From Halomonas litopenaei (GTDB lineage: Bacteria; Pseudomonadota; Gammaproteobacteria; Pseudomonadales; Halomonadaceae), in NCBI RefSeq assembly GCF_003045775.1, contig NZ_PXNS01000003.1, forward strand, positions 62,001 to 126,000: a DNA stretch of 64,000 nt, in the 5' to 3' direction. Both the position numbers and the translations under genes were made by a program. Numbering within the stretch: position 1 is the first letter of the stretch; each line of letters begins with the position of its first letter. This document shows, one piece after another, positions 52,181-61,962 of this stretch. The notes under the pieces are model-generated. The model was given only the letters and a program-made list of their open reading frames with translations, was not told where the DNA came from and did not search any database.

Positions 52181-52211
52181 AAACGCCACCTTGTGTATCA
52201 AGGTGGCGTTT
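52181..52211 (+). terminator. terminator after att copy 4
   Basis: aaacgccacctt/aaggtggcgttt stem, 12 bp. The four hairpins differ in stem sequence but keep pairing on both arms. This last hairpin can also serve ectD from the opposite strand. Confidence 0.75.
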
Positions 52212-52300
52212 GCTGCTGGAAGTTCTCGAGTCCCAGCGACGATGGCCAGGTAAGCGAGTGACAGTGCCGGTCATGGCGGAGAGGTAGGTGGCGTCGGCTC

Positions 52301-53227
52301 TCACTCTTCCTGACGCTTTCCTTCGACAGGTTTGAGCGGGCTGTAGTCCTTGCGCGTGGCCAGGAACTCGGGGCGAGGCTTGTTGCCGCAGTAGGGATCG
52401 TGGAGGGTATTCTCGACACTGTTATAGACGAAGAACAGATTGCTCCTCGGCCAGCAGGACATATTGATATTGGAGCCGTGCAGCGTATTGCACTCGAACA
52501 TCACCAATGAGCCAGAATCGCCTTTCGGCGCCTCTATATCGTTCTCCAGCATCAGTTTCTTCAGGCTGGCGGCATCAGGAACACCGATGTCCTGGCTCTT
52601 CAATGACTCCTTGTAGTTGTCCTCCGGGGTGCGCCCGACACAAGGAACGAACTGCTTGTGGGACCCTGGTATCAGCATCAAGGGGCCATTGAATTCACCG
52701 TTATCCGTCAGGATGATCGAGCAGCTCAGTGACCGCATCCGAGGCATGCCGTCTTCGCTATGCCAGGTCTCGAAGTCCGAGTGCCAGTCAAACCCCTTTC
52801 CCTTGAAGCCGGGCTTGTAGTTGATACGAGACTGATGAATGTAGACGTCGCTACCGAGTATCTGCTGCACCATGGCCAATAGCCTCGGGTCCCGTGTCAG
52901 ACGGCTGAAACGATCCGAGACCTGATGTATGCCGAAGATTGACCGGATCTCCTGTTTTCCGGGCTCCAGCACCGTCCCTTCGGACAATTTGAGGTCTTCG
53001 TCCTCTTCGTACTCCCGCAATTCCTGGATAAAGGCATCCATCTCTTCCTTGTCGAAGAAGTTCTCGAAAGAGAGAAAGCCTTTTCTATCAAACTCATCAA
53101 GCTCTTCTTCGCTGAGGGGGCCATTCGCTCGCTGCTGTTCATCGCAATGAACGACCGGGTCGATGCGCTCGAACATGCCCAGCTTGCGCTCCAGGCGTGT
53201 CGGAAAAAGATCCTGTGTATCTCGCAT
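52301..53227 (-). CDS. ectD: ectoine hydroxylase
   Basis: An Fe(II)/2-oxoglutarate dioxygenase that converts the compatible solute ectoine to 5-hydroxyectoine. The 308-aa protein shows HQSRINYKPGFKGKGFDWHSDFETWHSEDGMPRMRSLSCSIILTDN (iron ligands H and D in HSD), NGPLMLIPGSHKQFVPCVG and the distal iron His in FECNTLHGSNINMS, followed by the Arg in PRSNLFFVYN. The ATG at 53225-53227 has GGGAG nine bases upstream; an ATG at 53248 is possible but lacks a site. ectABC is not in this window; an unlinked ectD is known in Halomonas. Confidence 0.95.
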   Translation of the reverse strand: MRDTQDLFPTRLERKLGMFERIDPVVHCDEQQRANGPLSEEELDEFDRKGFLSFENFFDKEEMDAFIQELREYEEDEDLKLSEGTVLEPGKQEIRSIFGIHQVSDRFSRLTRDPRLLAMVQQILGSDVYIHQSRINYKPGFKGKGFDWHSDFETWHSEDGMPRMRSLSCSIILTDNGEFNGPLMLIPGSHKQFVPCVGRTPEDNYKESLKSQDIGVPDAASLKKLMLENDIEAPKGDSGSLVMFECNTLHGSNINMSCWPRSNLFFVYNSVENTLHDPYCGNKPRPEFLATRKDYSPLKPVEGKRQEE

Positions 53228-53840
53228 GGTGGCTTGCTCCCTTGTCATGGCAGAATCGCTGAACGAAAGACGAAGACGCTATGCCTGGCCGAGTCACCAA
53301 TGAACCGTCGCGGACAAGACTCGATGGGCGCTTTATGTCAAAGCTGTTGCAATAGCGTCTGAACAACGTCAATTCGAAAGTCATCAAGGTAATCCTTTAC
53401 GTCGCCATCAGACGCTGCCAGAGCAGGACGCTGTTTCGTACTTATTATTGAAAAGAGTTGTAACGCCGTGTGACTTCACTTCTTCACATTACTTCGAATC
53501 TCGACGGTCAGATTCGGCGGCGGCCAAGGTAGCACCGCTATGCCCAGGCAAAAGCGCAAAAACCTCCAGCGAAAGGATACCTCCACGAAAGAACACAGGC
53601 CGACACACTCCCTGGCGAACGTCGCTCTTCCTTCCATGTGATTTCGCCCACTCGCCTCTGGATACGTTTCGGTATTCAGGCAACTGGCGTTGAAGACGTT
53701 CATGGCAAGTGATTATGCTGGGACTGATCCGGGTCGAACCTGGCGGAGTCTGGCTTTTCGTCGTTGGATCTGTAGAGCCTGCCAGGCAGCAAACTATTTA
53801 CGCCGGTACGACAATCTTCTTTCCCTTCAAGGAGGTAACC
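53228..53840. other. intergenic region between ectD and the DUF3008 gene
   Basis: About 610 bases between divergent genes, more AT-rich than its surroundings, without a gene I can support. A perfect TTGACA (minus strand, complement at 53336-53341) lies upstream of ectD, but I see no convincing -10 partner. Confidence 0.55.
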
Positions 53841-54029
53841 ATGCCAGCGAAATCGAAAGCCCAGCAGATGGCGGCAGGAGCGGCCCTCGCTGCCAAGCGC
53901 GGAGAACAGAAGGTGAGCGAACTCGACGGTGCCGCCCGGTCGATGTACGACTCGATGAGCGAAGACGAACTGGAAAAGATGGCGTCGACCGAGCGTACCG
54001 GCAAGCCCAGGCACGATTCGCAGTCCTAG
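53841..54029 (+). CDS. DUF3008 family protein
   Basis: A 62-aa protein, MPAKSKAQQMAAGAALAAKRGEQKVSELDGAARSMYDSMSEDELEKMASTERTGKP, matching the small DUF3008 family found in many proteobacteria. Function is unknown. A perfect AAGGAGGT precedes the ATG, suggesting strong translation. Confidence 0.9.
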   Translation: MPAKSKAQQMAAGAALAAKRGEQKVSELDGAARSMYDSMSEDELEKMASTERTGKPRHDSQS

Positions 54030-54138
54030 CCAGAGAACAGCGTCGGATCAAGGCTCCCGTCGATGCTTAAGCGTAGATTAAGGTTTTGCGCCCCATACTG
54101 CCTGAGAGACAGTTGGGTAGATCGACGGAGAAGACGCC

Positions 54139-54813
54139 ATGCGGGCACTACTGGTGGAGGATGACCCTCTGTTGGGGGACGGTATCAAGGTCGCACTTGA
54201 ACGAGAGGGCTATGCAGTCGACTGGTTCACCTGCGGCAAGCCGGCTCTCGAGGCTCTGGCCCTGGAGGCGTTCTCGGTGGTGATCCTCGACCTTGGCCTG
54301 CCCGACTGCGATGGACTGGAAATCCTGAGACGCCTGCGCCAGCAAACTGCCCTGCCGGTCCTGATCCTGACCGCCCGTGACGCCGTGGAAGAACGTATCC
54401 AGGGCTTGGACGCCGGGGCAGACGACTATGTACTGAAACCCTTTGACCTCCAGGAACTGCTGGCGCGCCTGCGCGTGGTGATTCGACGAGCGGCCGGTCG
54501 CGCCAGTTCCACCATCGACGTCGGCACGCTGTGCATCGATGAGGCTCGCCATTGTGTCGACTGGGAGGGACGCGGTATCGCCCTGAGTCGTCGCGAGTTC
54601 GCCCTGCTGATCGAGCTCGCCCGTCATCCCGGCCAGGTACTGTCGCGTCCCCGCCTGGAGAGCCTGCTTTACGGCTGGGGCGAAGAACTCGAGTCCAATG
54701 CGCTGGAAGTTCACGTTCATCATCTTCGCAAGAAGCTGCACAAGGAGATGATCACCACGGTGCGTGGCATCGGCTATCGCCTCAATACCGACTTCCTGGC
54801 CATCACCCCGTGA
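54139..54813 (+). CDS. OmpR-family response regulator
   Basis: A 224-aa two-component regulator. The receiver domain is MRALLVEDDPLLGDGIKVALEREGY, with the phosphoacceptor Asp in VVILDLGLPDCDGLE (D51), T in LILTARD and K in DDYVLKPFDL. The C-terminal winged helix has SRREFALLIELARHPGQVLSRPRLESLLYGWGEELESNALEVHVHHLRKKL. It resembles QseB/PmrA. Its stop overlaps the kinase start (TGATG). The signal is unknown. Confidence 0.93.
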   Translation: MRALLVEDDPLLGDGIKVALEREGYAVDWFTCGKPALEALALEAFSVVILDLGLPDCDGLEILRRLRQQTALPVLILTARDAVEERIQGLDAGADDYVLKPFDLQELLARLRVVIRRAAGRASSTIDVGTLCIDEARHCVDWEGRGIALSRREFALLIELARHPGQVLSRPRLESLLYGWGEELESNALEVHVHHLRKKLHKEMITTVRGIGYRLNTDFLAITP

Positions 54814-56210
54814 TGTCGATCCATCGCTATCTTTTCCGCACCCTGGCTCTATCCCTGGCCATGGTGGCGCTATTGTCGGTGGTGGCCGCCTGGCTGATCT
54901 CGCAAAACGAGCTGGAGGAGATCCTCGATGCCCAGCTCGCCTTCACCGGCAGGGGGCTGATGAGCATGCTCCCCGAGGCACCCGAGACAGACGACTATCA
55001 ACGTCTGGCCCGATGGATGGACCAGCGCAAGGCCAGCGCCCACCTGTACACCGACAGCGGCACGTCCGATGACCTGCCGGTGGCACCCGGCCAGACCTAT
55101 CACCACGAAGAGCGCAAGATGGGCTTCGGACTGTGGACCGAGACCGGCCAGCCGGTGGTGATTGGCCCTGGATGGCAAGGCGTCGATCGCCAGCCCCAGA
55201 TGCCGCCACCTGGTGAGCAGGGTTTCGAGTGGCGATCGCTGGGAGAGTCTCGCTGGCGAGTCTTTGCCCTGCATGACCCGGGTCGTGGTCTGTGGCTACA
55301 GATCGGTATCGAGCGGGACTTCTTCCTCGACATCATCGAGCGCATCGCACTCAATCACCTCTGGCCCATGCTACTGCTGATGCCGCTGTGCCTGTTGCTG
55401 GTGCTGCGCCATATCCGGCGCGGCTTGCGCCCCATCGAGCGACTATCGCAGCAGGTGGAGCATCGCGATTCCGCCGACCTCAGCCGCATAGCACTGGACG
55501 TACCGACGGAACTGGCTGGCCTCAGAGGGTCGCTCAATGACTTTATCGGGCGACTCAAGGCGACCCTGGAAAAGGAGAGACGTTTTACCGCCGATGCCGC
55601 CCACGAGCTGCGCACTCCGCTGGCGGCCCTCAAGATCCACCTGGACAACGCCCTGGCGGGCGAAGGCGACGCCCTGCCCAAGGCTCGTCAGGGGGTCGAA
55701 CGACTCCAGCGCGTGGTAGAGCAGCTTCTGGTACTCGCACGGGTCGATCGCCACACCGCCGCTGCACCGGAAAGCGTAGACCTGCGCTCCCTGCTGCTGG
55801 ACCTCGCGGCCGAGCTCTGGCCGCTGGCCGACGCCCGTAGCCAGCAACTCCGCCTGGAAGACGTCGACCCGACCACGGTCATGGGTAATGCCACGGAGCT
55901 CGGCATCATGATCCGCAATCTGCTGGACAACGCGCTGCGCTACACACCAGACGGTGGCACCATCGAAGCCATCCTTCACGAAGAGCCCCAGGGTGTGCGT
56001 CTAAGCATCCTCGATAGCGGCCCCGGCATTCCCGCTACGCACCTGGAGCGAGTCACCGAGCGCTTCCATCGCGCCAGCGACGCCACCACCACCGGTAGCG
56101 GTCTGGGCCTTTCCATCGTGCTTGCCCTGGCTCATCAGCAGGACGTCGAAGTCAGCCTGAACAACCGTGAGTCAGCAGGGTTTGACGCCACACTGCGCTG
56201 GCGACGCTGA
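54813..56210 (+). CDS. sensor histidine kinase (QseC/PmrB type)
   Basis: A 465-aa membrane kinase. Transmembrane helix 1 (LFRTLALSLAMVALLSVVAAWLI), a periplasmic sensor of about 140 residues, helix 2 (HLWPMLLLMPLCLLLVL), HAMP, then dimerisation/phosphoacceptor RRFTADAAHELRTPLAALKIHL (H-box), N-box MIRNLLDNALRYTPDGG and G-boxes ILDSGPGIP and TGSGLGLSIVLALA. The ATG at 54813 overlaps the regulator stop. It phosphorylates the regulator encoded upstream. Confidence 0.93.
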   Translation: MSIHRYLFRTLALSLAMVALLSVVAAWLISQNELEEILDAQLAFTGRGLMSMLPEAPETDDYQRLARWMDQRKASAHLYTDSGTSDDLPVAPGQTYHHEERKMGFGLWTETGQPVVIGPGWQGVDRQPQMPPPGEQGFEWRSLGESRWRVFALHDPGRGLWLQIGIERDFFLDIIERIALNHLWPMLLLMPLCLLLVLRHIRRGLRPIERLSQQVEHRDSADLSRIALDVPTELAGLRGSLNDFIGRLKATLEKERRFTADAAHELRTPLAALKIHLDNALAGEGDALPKARQGVERLQRVVEQLLVLARVDRHTAAAPESVDLRSLLLDLAAELWPLADARSQQLRLEDVDPTTVMGNATELGIMIRNLLDNALRYTPDGGTIEAILHEEPQGVRLSILDSGPGIPATHLERVTERFHRASDATTTGSGLGLSIVLALAHQQDVEVSLNNRESAGFDATLRWRR

Positions 56211-56252
56211 CATGCCACCCGGCCGTGCAGCACGCCGTCACGCATCGTCACC

Positions 56253-56852
56253 TCACCACCAATGGCGTGGGTATCGACGATGCCGGGCCAGATTGTTGAT
56301 CAGGGTAGCGATCACCAACAGCAGCAGGCACCCCGCCGCCACCGGTACCAGCGCGTATCCCCACCCCAACGCGTGCAGCTCCGGTGAGCCAATGACCGCG
56401 ATCAAGGCCGTTGCGCCGCCTGGGGGGTGCAGGGTGTGGGTCAACTGCATCACCAGAATCGAACTGGAGACCGCGACCGCGGCAGCCAGCCAGTCATCCC
56501 CCAGCCATAGCCAGCAGAGCACGCCGACCAGAGCTGACAGGACATTGCCGCCCAGAACATTACGGGGCTGCGCCAGAGGGCTGTCAGGGGTGGAATACAA
56601 CAGCACAGAAGTCGCACCGAAGGAGCCGATCATCAACAGTGCCTGAGTCGATAGCCATTCGTGGCTCAACCAGCCGACGCCGGCCATGCCGACAAAGGCG
56701 CCAACCCACGACCACAAGGCATCCTTCCAGCACAGTTGCCCACGCTCAGCGTTCCCACCTTTCATCTTGCCCAGATACGTTTTCACCACCCGCCACCCCG
56801 GTTGTCCTGCCGACTCATTCAAAAGGGCCGCATACTCTTGCAAAGGTGACAT
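56253..56852 (-). CDS. HPP family membrane protein
   Basis: A 199-aa protein with four to five transmembrane segments. The HPP signature TLHPPGGATALIAVIGS follows SSILVMQLTH; other landmarks are SWVGAFVGMAGVGWLS, MIGSFGATSVLLYSTPDSPLAQPRNVLGGN and VPVAAGCLLLLVIATLINNLARHRRYPRHWW. HPP proteins are implicated in nitrite transport in some phototrophs; the role here is unknown. The start is uncertain: ATG 56852 lacks a clear ribosome site and the frame is open to 57311. Confidence 0.87.
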   Translation of the reverse strand: MSPLQEYAALLNESAGQPGWRVVKTYLGKMKGGNAERGQLCWKDALWSWVGAFVGMAGVGWLSHEWLSTQALLMIGSFGATSVLLYSTPDSPLAQPRNVLGGNVLSALVGVLCWLWLGDDWLAAAVAVSSSILVMQLTHTLHPPGGATALIAVIGSPELHALGWGYALVPVAAGCLLLLVIATLINNLARHRRYPRHWW

Positions 56853-57515
56853 CCCGAGGGAAATAGCCTTTTGGCATGCATCTATAGCAAAAGCGATAGT
56901 GTCAGGCAGCTCCCCGCCAACCTGGTCAGGCTGCGAATTGGCCTCGGGATGCTGGCTCGAGGCCTCTCCCGGACGACACCGCCGTCGAGGTTTCGCCGGT
57001 CTTGCAATGTATCCTTGTGGACGGCTTTCGCCCGGAAATTGTCGGTGGGTAGCGCCTGCGCCAAGCGACGGCTCGGCATAGGCATCGTTGGCGCACCCCA
57101 TTGCCCGGTGAGGTCTGCACCGCACACGCCAGACAGCAGTAAAACAAGGTCGACGACCCGAGGCCGCACATATAGATGTTGACCAAAATCTTTGCCCGAA
57201 TCGGCAACCAGGGTCGACTCGACTAAAGACAGCCGCACGCTTCGGCGCCGTCTCAGCGGCTGGCATCGCCTGCTTACGGTTAAATTTTTCTCCCGAGACA
57301 GACGCCGGCATTTACACTTTTTTCACCGCCAGGACAACAATATAGCGCCCTGTATCACGCAAGCATTGACCGACAATTCTATACTCAAACGCGGATCCAT
57401 CACGCTGGCGTGGCGGCCCTTCAGCCCGGCAGGAGCCTTTGCTCTACGCGCCAGGTCATGCTAATCAATGAAGAGGTTGTCTTAAGGCCTTACTACAAGG
57501 GACCCACCCCGACCC
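56853..57515. other. intergenic region between the HPP and MHYT genes
   Basis: About 660 bases between divergent genes. I see no gene, repeat or clear promoter. The open minus-strand frame here (an extension of the HPP gene) has no protein-like pattern. Confidence 0.5.
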
Positions 57516-60035
57516 ATGCCGCCCATCTTTATTACCTACCCGCAGGTCGCCCAGGCCATACAGGGAGTACACACGCCCTGGCTCGTCGTCCTGTCGTGTC
57601 TGGTGGCACTGGTATCGGTGTATTCGGCCATGGCCGTCGGCGAACGCGTTCACTCTGCGCGATGGCAACATCGACGCAGGGCCTGGTGGCTGGCCGGTGG
57701 CACCATGATGGGGCTCGGCATCTGGAGCATGCACTTCACCGGCATGCTCGCCTATCGTCTGCCCTTTCCCGCCCATCATGGTCTGTGGCTGACCCTGGCT
57801 TCATTGCTGCCGGCGGTGGTCGCCGGCCTGATCGCCGTGGCGGCGATGGCTCGCAGGGGACTGTCCACCACGCGCAAGATCATCGCGGGATGCCTGCTGG
57901 GGCTGGGCATCGCCACCATGCACTACACCGGCATGGCAGCCATGGAGGCGCCTGCCAGCATGCGCTTCGCTCCCATTCCCTTGCTGCTGTCACTGGTGAT
58001 CTCGCTGCCCTTTGGTATCGCCAGCATCTACAGCTTCCATGCGTCCAGACACTTGCCCCGCGTGCAGGGCATTCGCCTGGGCAGCCTGCTGGCAGCAGTA
58101 TTCGCCGCCCTGGCCATCTGCAGCATGCACTATTCGGCCATGATGGCGGTGTACTTTCTGCCGGACCCAGGCTGGCAGGCGACAACACCAATGGCCCATC
58201 ACGGCTCGCTACTGGCCACCGCCGTCGCCGTGCTGTCATTTCTGTTTGCGGTGGCCACCCTGATCACGGTGCTTGTCGACAGGCGGCTACAGGACAGCGC
58301 CATGCGCATGCAGGTCTCACGCCGCCAGTTGGTGGATGTCATCGAATCGATGCACGATGGCGTCGTACTGCTGGATCAGCGTGCCCGCATGATCATGTGC
58401 AACCACGCCTTCGAGACCCTGACCGGTGTGCCCCATACCGACCTCCAGGGCCACTCGATGCTCAAGCTCAATACCCTGCTGCGGCTCGATCAGCATCGCA
58501 GCCAGGTACTGCGCTCGCTGCGAGAAAATGGCGCCTGGATCGGCGATGTCGAGGTCCGACACCGCCAAGGTCGCCGCTTCCCTGCGCGCCTGAGCATCAA
58601 TCGTGTACGCGCCGATGAAGACGGTAGCGGGCATTTTGTCGCCACCCTCAGCGATACCTCCGCCCACCATGACGCCCAGCAGCATATCCGTTACCAGGCC
58701 TATCACGACGGCCTGACCACCTTGCCCAATCGCAGCTCGCTGCAGGAACGCATCCACGCCCTGCAACTGGCCAGCGACATCAGTGGCCGGCACATCATGT
58801 TGCTGCTGGTGGATATCGACAACTTCAAGGGCATCAACGATGCCCTCGGTCAGGCCACCGGGGATCGCCTGCTCAAGGCGCTGGCGGCCCGTCTCAGGCC
58901 CTGGGCCAGGCAAGCCAACGATCTGGCGCGGCTGAGCAGCAATGAATTTGCGCTGCTCTACGACGGTCTCTCGGTCTCCCCGGAGAATGCCATGGGGCAG
59001 GCCAGGGAAAAGGCGCGCAGCGTACTGGAATCCTTGAACGGCGACTATTCGCTGGCCGGCGAGCGCCACAGCTGCCGCGTCAGCGGCGGCTACCTGTTGT
59101 TTCGTGGCGGTGACCTCGGCGTCAGCGAACTGCTCAAGCGCGCTGGCCTGGCCCTGCTCGAGAGCAAGAGCGAGGCCGCCCAGCGTCCTTGCGCCTTTGA
59201 AGCCAGCATGGTCGAGCGCCTGAATGCTCGACTCAGGCTCGAGCGACAGCTCAAGGACGCGGTCGTCGGCGAGCAATTGCGCCAGTACCTGCAGCCTCAG
59301 GTCGATCACCAGGGCACGATTACCGGCGCAGAGGTACTGCTGCGCTGGGAGCATCCGGAGCTGGGGCTGGTCTCGCCGAGTGCCTTCATCAGCCTGGCCG
59401 AGGACACCGGCCAGATCATCGAACTGGGCAACTGGGTGCTGCGCAAGACCTGTGAGCTGCTGGCCGACTGGCAACACGACCCCCACAGAAGCGCCTGGAC
59501 CCTGTCGGTCAACGTCAGCGCCCGGGAATTCCAGCGCGCCGACTTCGTCACCGGCGTGGAGAGGGCCCTGACGGATACCGGGGCGCCTGCAAGCCAGCTG
59601 ACCCTGGAGCTCACCGAGTCCTTGATGCTGGGTGAGGCCTATCCGGTCATCGATACCCTGACCCACCTGCGCACCCTCGGGGTGCGCTTCGCCATCGATG
59701 ACTTCGGTACCGGCTATTCCTCTCTGGCCTACCTCAAGCGCCTCCCGCTGGACAGCCTGAAGATCGATGTGGCCTTCGTCCGCGATCTGACCGATGACCC
59801 CACTGCGGCTCCCATCGCCCAGACCATCATCGCCCTCGCCCAGACCCTGCAACTCGGTGTCATCGCCGAGGGTGTCGAAACCGTGGAGCAGCAAAAGCGG
59901 CTGCTGGAGCTGGGCTGTCGTTCATTCCAGGGTTATCTGTACTCGAAGCCCCTTCCCCTCCATCAATTCCTGGCCCTGTCGTCGCGCCGCCGACTGCCGG
60001 TAGGTGGATCGGCGATGCCACTGCTTCAGGGCTGA
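57516..60035 (+). CDS. MHYT-PAS-GGDEF-EAL protein, predicted c-di-GMP phosphodiesterase
   Basis: An 839-aa inner-membrane signalling protein. Seven hydrophobic segments carry three MHYT motifs (MHFTGM, MHYTGM, MHYSAM; about residues 71-210), proposed to bind copper and sense gas. A PAS domain follows (about 270-390, SMHDGVVLLDQRARMIMCNHAFETLTGV). The GGDEF domain has DNFKGINDALG, but the catalytic motif is SSNEF, so cyclase activity is unlikely. The EAL domain has EVLLRW, VNVSAREF, LELTESL, DDFGTGYSSL, LKIDVAFV and EGVET, so phosphodiesterase activity is likely. The start is not supported by a strong ribosome site. Confidence 0.92.
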   Translation: MPPIFITYPQVAQAIQGVHTPWLVVLSCLVALVSVYSAMAVGERVHSARWQHRRRAWWLAGGTMMGLGIWSMHFTGMLAYRLPFPAHHGLWLTLASLLPAVVAGLIAVAAMARRGLSTTRKIIAGCLLGLGIATMHYTGMAAMEAPASMRFAPIPLLLSLVISLPFGIASIYSFHASRHLPRVQGIRLGSLLAAVFAALAICSMHYSAMMAVYFLPDPGWQATTPMAHHGSLLATAVAVLSFLFAVATLITVLVDRRLQDSAMRMQVSRRQLVDVIESMHDGVVLLDQRARMIMCNHAFETLTGVPHTDLQGHSMLKLNTLLRLDQHRSQVLRSLRENGAWIGDVEVRHRQGRRFPARLSINRVRADEDGSGHFVATLSDTSAHHDAQQHIRYQAYHDGLTTLPNRSSLQERIHALQLASDISGRHIMLLLVDIDNFKGINDALGQATGDRLLKALAARLRPWARQANDLARLSSNEFALLYDGLSVSPENAMGQAREKARSVLESLNGDYSLAGERHSCRVSGGYLLFRGGDLGVSELLKRAGLALLESKSEAAQRPCAFEASMVERLNARLRLERQLKDAVVGEQLRQYLQPQVDHQGTITGAEVLLRWEHPELGLVSPSAFISLAEDTGQIIELGNWVLRKTCELLADWQHDPHRSAWTLSVNVSAREFQRADFVTGVERALTDTGAPASQLTLELTESLMLGEAYPVIDTLTHLRTLGVRFAIDDFGTGYSSLAYLKRLPLDSLKIDVAFVRDLTDDPTAAPIAQTIIALAQTLQLGVIAEGVETVEQQKRLLELGCRSFQGYLYSKPLPLHQFLALSSRRRLPVGGSAMPLLQG

Positions 60036-60190
60036 CGATTTCTCTGACATGGGCATATGCGAGAAGGTCTCGACTCGGGTACGCCTCTTCCCGCGGAACA
60101 CCTCTACGTGAGGTATCACCTTTGCTGAACTTGCATTACCGCCACCAATTGGCAAGATGGACACCCTGACCCGAGGCGACTCCATCCCCC

Positions 60191-60637
60191 ATGAACGACC
60201 CCCTCAACCACGACGAACGCGCATCGCTGATTTCCCCGGAAAGCCACGTCGAGGGGTTTCGCAAGGCACGAGACGCACGCCGCACCGAACTGATCGAAGA
60301 CTACGTCGAGCTGATCTCGGATCTGATCACCGACGGCGGTGAAGCGCGCCAGACCGATATCGCCCGCCGCCTGGGCGTCGCCCAGCCCACCGTCGCCAAG
60401 ATGCTAAAGCGTCTCGATGACGAGGGTCTGATCATCAAGCGCCCCTATCGTGGCATCTTCCTGACCGACAAGGGCAAGGCCCTGGCCGATGCCAGCCGCG
60501 AACGACACCAGATCGTCGAAGCCTTCCTGATCAAGCTGGGCATCAATCCCGAAACCGCGCGGGTCGACGCCGAAGGCATCGAGCACCATGTCAGCGCCGA
60601 GACCCTGGCCGCCTTCGAACGCTTTCTGAAAGGCTGA
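60191..60637 (+). CDS. mntR: manganese-dependent regulator MntR
   Basis: A 148-aa DtxR-family repressor. A winged helix ([61 protein letters not shown]) and a metal-binding/dimerisation helix set ([41 protein letters not shown]) with the E-G-I-E-H-H ligands. The lengthened N-terminus is as in E. coli MntR. It lies upstream of the Mn/Zn ABC operon, which it probably represses. Confidence 0.93.
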   Translation: MNDPLNHDERASLISPESHVEGFRKARDARRTELIEDYVELISDLITDGGEARQTDIARRLGVAQPTVAKMLKRLDDEGLIIKRPYRGIFLTDKGKALADASRERHQIVEAFLIKLGINPETARVDAEGIEHHVSAETLAAFERFLKG

Positions 60638-60899
60638 CGCCATCGCCGGGGCTTATCCGGCTCCGTGCCCCCCTCTGCCAACACTATGCCAGCCCTCTGC
60701 CAGCCCCGGTCCACCTCCAGGCGACAGGGCCTGCCGGTGCGCTCCAACGCGCGAATAGCCTGACTCGATCACCTCGATTAGCGCTCTACGCTTGACGCGA
60801 GGGGCCTTAGGCGCCAAAACTTAGCCACGTCTATAAATGATAGCCAAATAGCACTTCGGTGCTGCTTGCGCGTCGTTCTTGCCCCGAGGAGCCCTGTTC

Positions 60900-61907
60900 A
60901 TGCGTCGTTCAGCCCCGGCTTCGGCCCTGCTGACCCTGGCCTCGCTGGCCGCTCTGACCACCCCCCAGGTTCACGCCCAATCCGACGCCGCAAAGACACA
61001 GGCACCGCTGGATGTGGTCGTCACTGTCGGCATGCTCGGTGATCTGGTCGAGCAGGTGGGCGGCGACTGCGTCGCGGTCAACACCATGATGGGGCCGGGG
61101 ATCGATCCCCACCTGTACCAGGCCAGCGCCCGTGACGTGCACGATCTCGATCAGGCCGAGCTGATCCTTTACAGCGGCTTTTCACTGGAGGGCCAGCTCG
61201 GCAAGGTGTTCGATCGATTTTCCCGGATCAAGCCCACCGCTGCGGTAAGTGAGCAGGCCGTCGGCGACGACCAACTTATCCACACCCAGGACGCCTATGG
61301 CGTCGACCCCCACCTGTGGATGGATGCAGGACTCTGGGCCCGGAACGTTCCGGTCATCGCTGAACTGCTGGCAGAGCAGCGTCCGCACTGTGCCGAGGCC
61401 ATGCAGCAGCGCGCCGAGGCCTACCAGGCGTCACTGGCCGAACTCGATGACTGGATTCAGGCCAGCATCGACAGCGTCCCCGCCGAGCAGCGCATCCTGG
61501 TGACCGCCCACGACGCCTTCGGCTACTACGGACGCGCCTACAGCATCGAGGTGGCCGGCATCCAGGGGCTATCCACCGCCACCGAGACCGGCGTGGCCGA
61601 TATTCGCCGCATGGCCGAGCTGGTGGTCGAGCGTGGCGTTCCCGCCATGTTCGTCGAGAGCACCATCAATCCGCGCACCGTCCAGGCGGTGATCGACGCC
61701 GCCGCCGATCAGGACCACCGGGTCGAGATCGGCGGGCAGCTCTATTCCGACGCCATGGGCGCCAAGGGCACCCTGGAGGGCACCTACATCGGCATGCTCA
61801 AGAGCAACACCGAGCATATCGTCAGCGCCCTGGGCGGTCAGCCCGCCCCCTTGCCCGAGGCCCTCGCGGCGCAGATCGCCTCCGCCAGCCAGGACGCCGA
61901 CCAGTGA
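60900..61907 (+). CDS. manganese/zinc ABC transporter substrate-binding protein
   Basis: A 335-aa cluster A-I periplasmic protein. It has a Sec signal ([25 protein letters not shown]), then [14 protein letters not shown], a metal His in [12 protein letters not shown], a second in [12 protein letters not shown], and Glu/Asp ligand regions [23 protein letters not shown] and FVESTINP. The ligand set fits Mn or Zn; MntR linkage favours Mn. The ATG at 60900 has GAGGAG upstream; a TTG at 60879 would add seven residues. The 262-base gap before it has AT-rich sequence that may hold the promoter. Confidence 0.93.
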   Translation: MRRSAPASALLTLASLAALTTPQVHAQSDAAKTQAPLDVVVTVGMLGDLVEQVGGDCVAVNTMMGPGIDPHLYQASARDVHDLDQAELILYSGFSLEGQLGKVFDRFSRIKPTAAVSEQAVGDDQLIHTQDAYGVDPHLWMDAGLWARNVPVIAELLAEQRPHCAEAMQQRAEAYQASLAELDDWIQASIDSVPAEQRILVTAHDAFGYYGRAYSIEVAGIQGLSTATETGVADIRRMAELVVERGVPAMFVESTINPRTVQAVIDAAADQDHRVEIGGQLYSDAMGAKGTLEGTYIGMLKSNTEHIVSALGGQPAPLPEALAAQIASASQDADQ

Positions 61908-61962
61908 ACACCACCACCCCGCAGCGCTTGAACGCCACCGCGAGGTCGACAGGAGCCACACC

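Larger units (their letters stand above)
51778..52211 (+). repeat. array of four degenerate ssrA 3' ends with terminators
   Basis: The 3'-end motif ctccaccaacacc recurs at 51784, 51901, 52031 and 52163 (spacings 117, 130, 132). The last three copies also keep the T-arm (GGTTCGAT) and an upstream stretch like tmRNA (gagccaagggcgaggtcggcg compared with gagccaatgggcgagtgtcggcgg). Each copy is followed by its own terminator. Confidence 0.85.

Noticed and set aside
51749-52304. Overlapping frames with repeated VGVGGGGGNRT or RESNPG-like peptides across the att array
   Set aside because: These are translations of repeated ssrA 3' ends and terminators, a well-known source of false proteins.
58317-59894. 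525-codon minus-strand open frame opposite the MHYT-EAL gene
   Set aside because: Lies wholly inside a clear multi-domain gene and shows no protein-family pattern.
60780-60870. Possible MntR operator (TTAGCC...GATAGCC) before the binding-protein gene
   Set aside because: The symmetry is too weak to assign a site, though regulation by MntR is likely from context.
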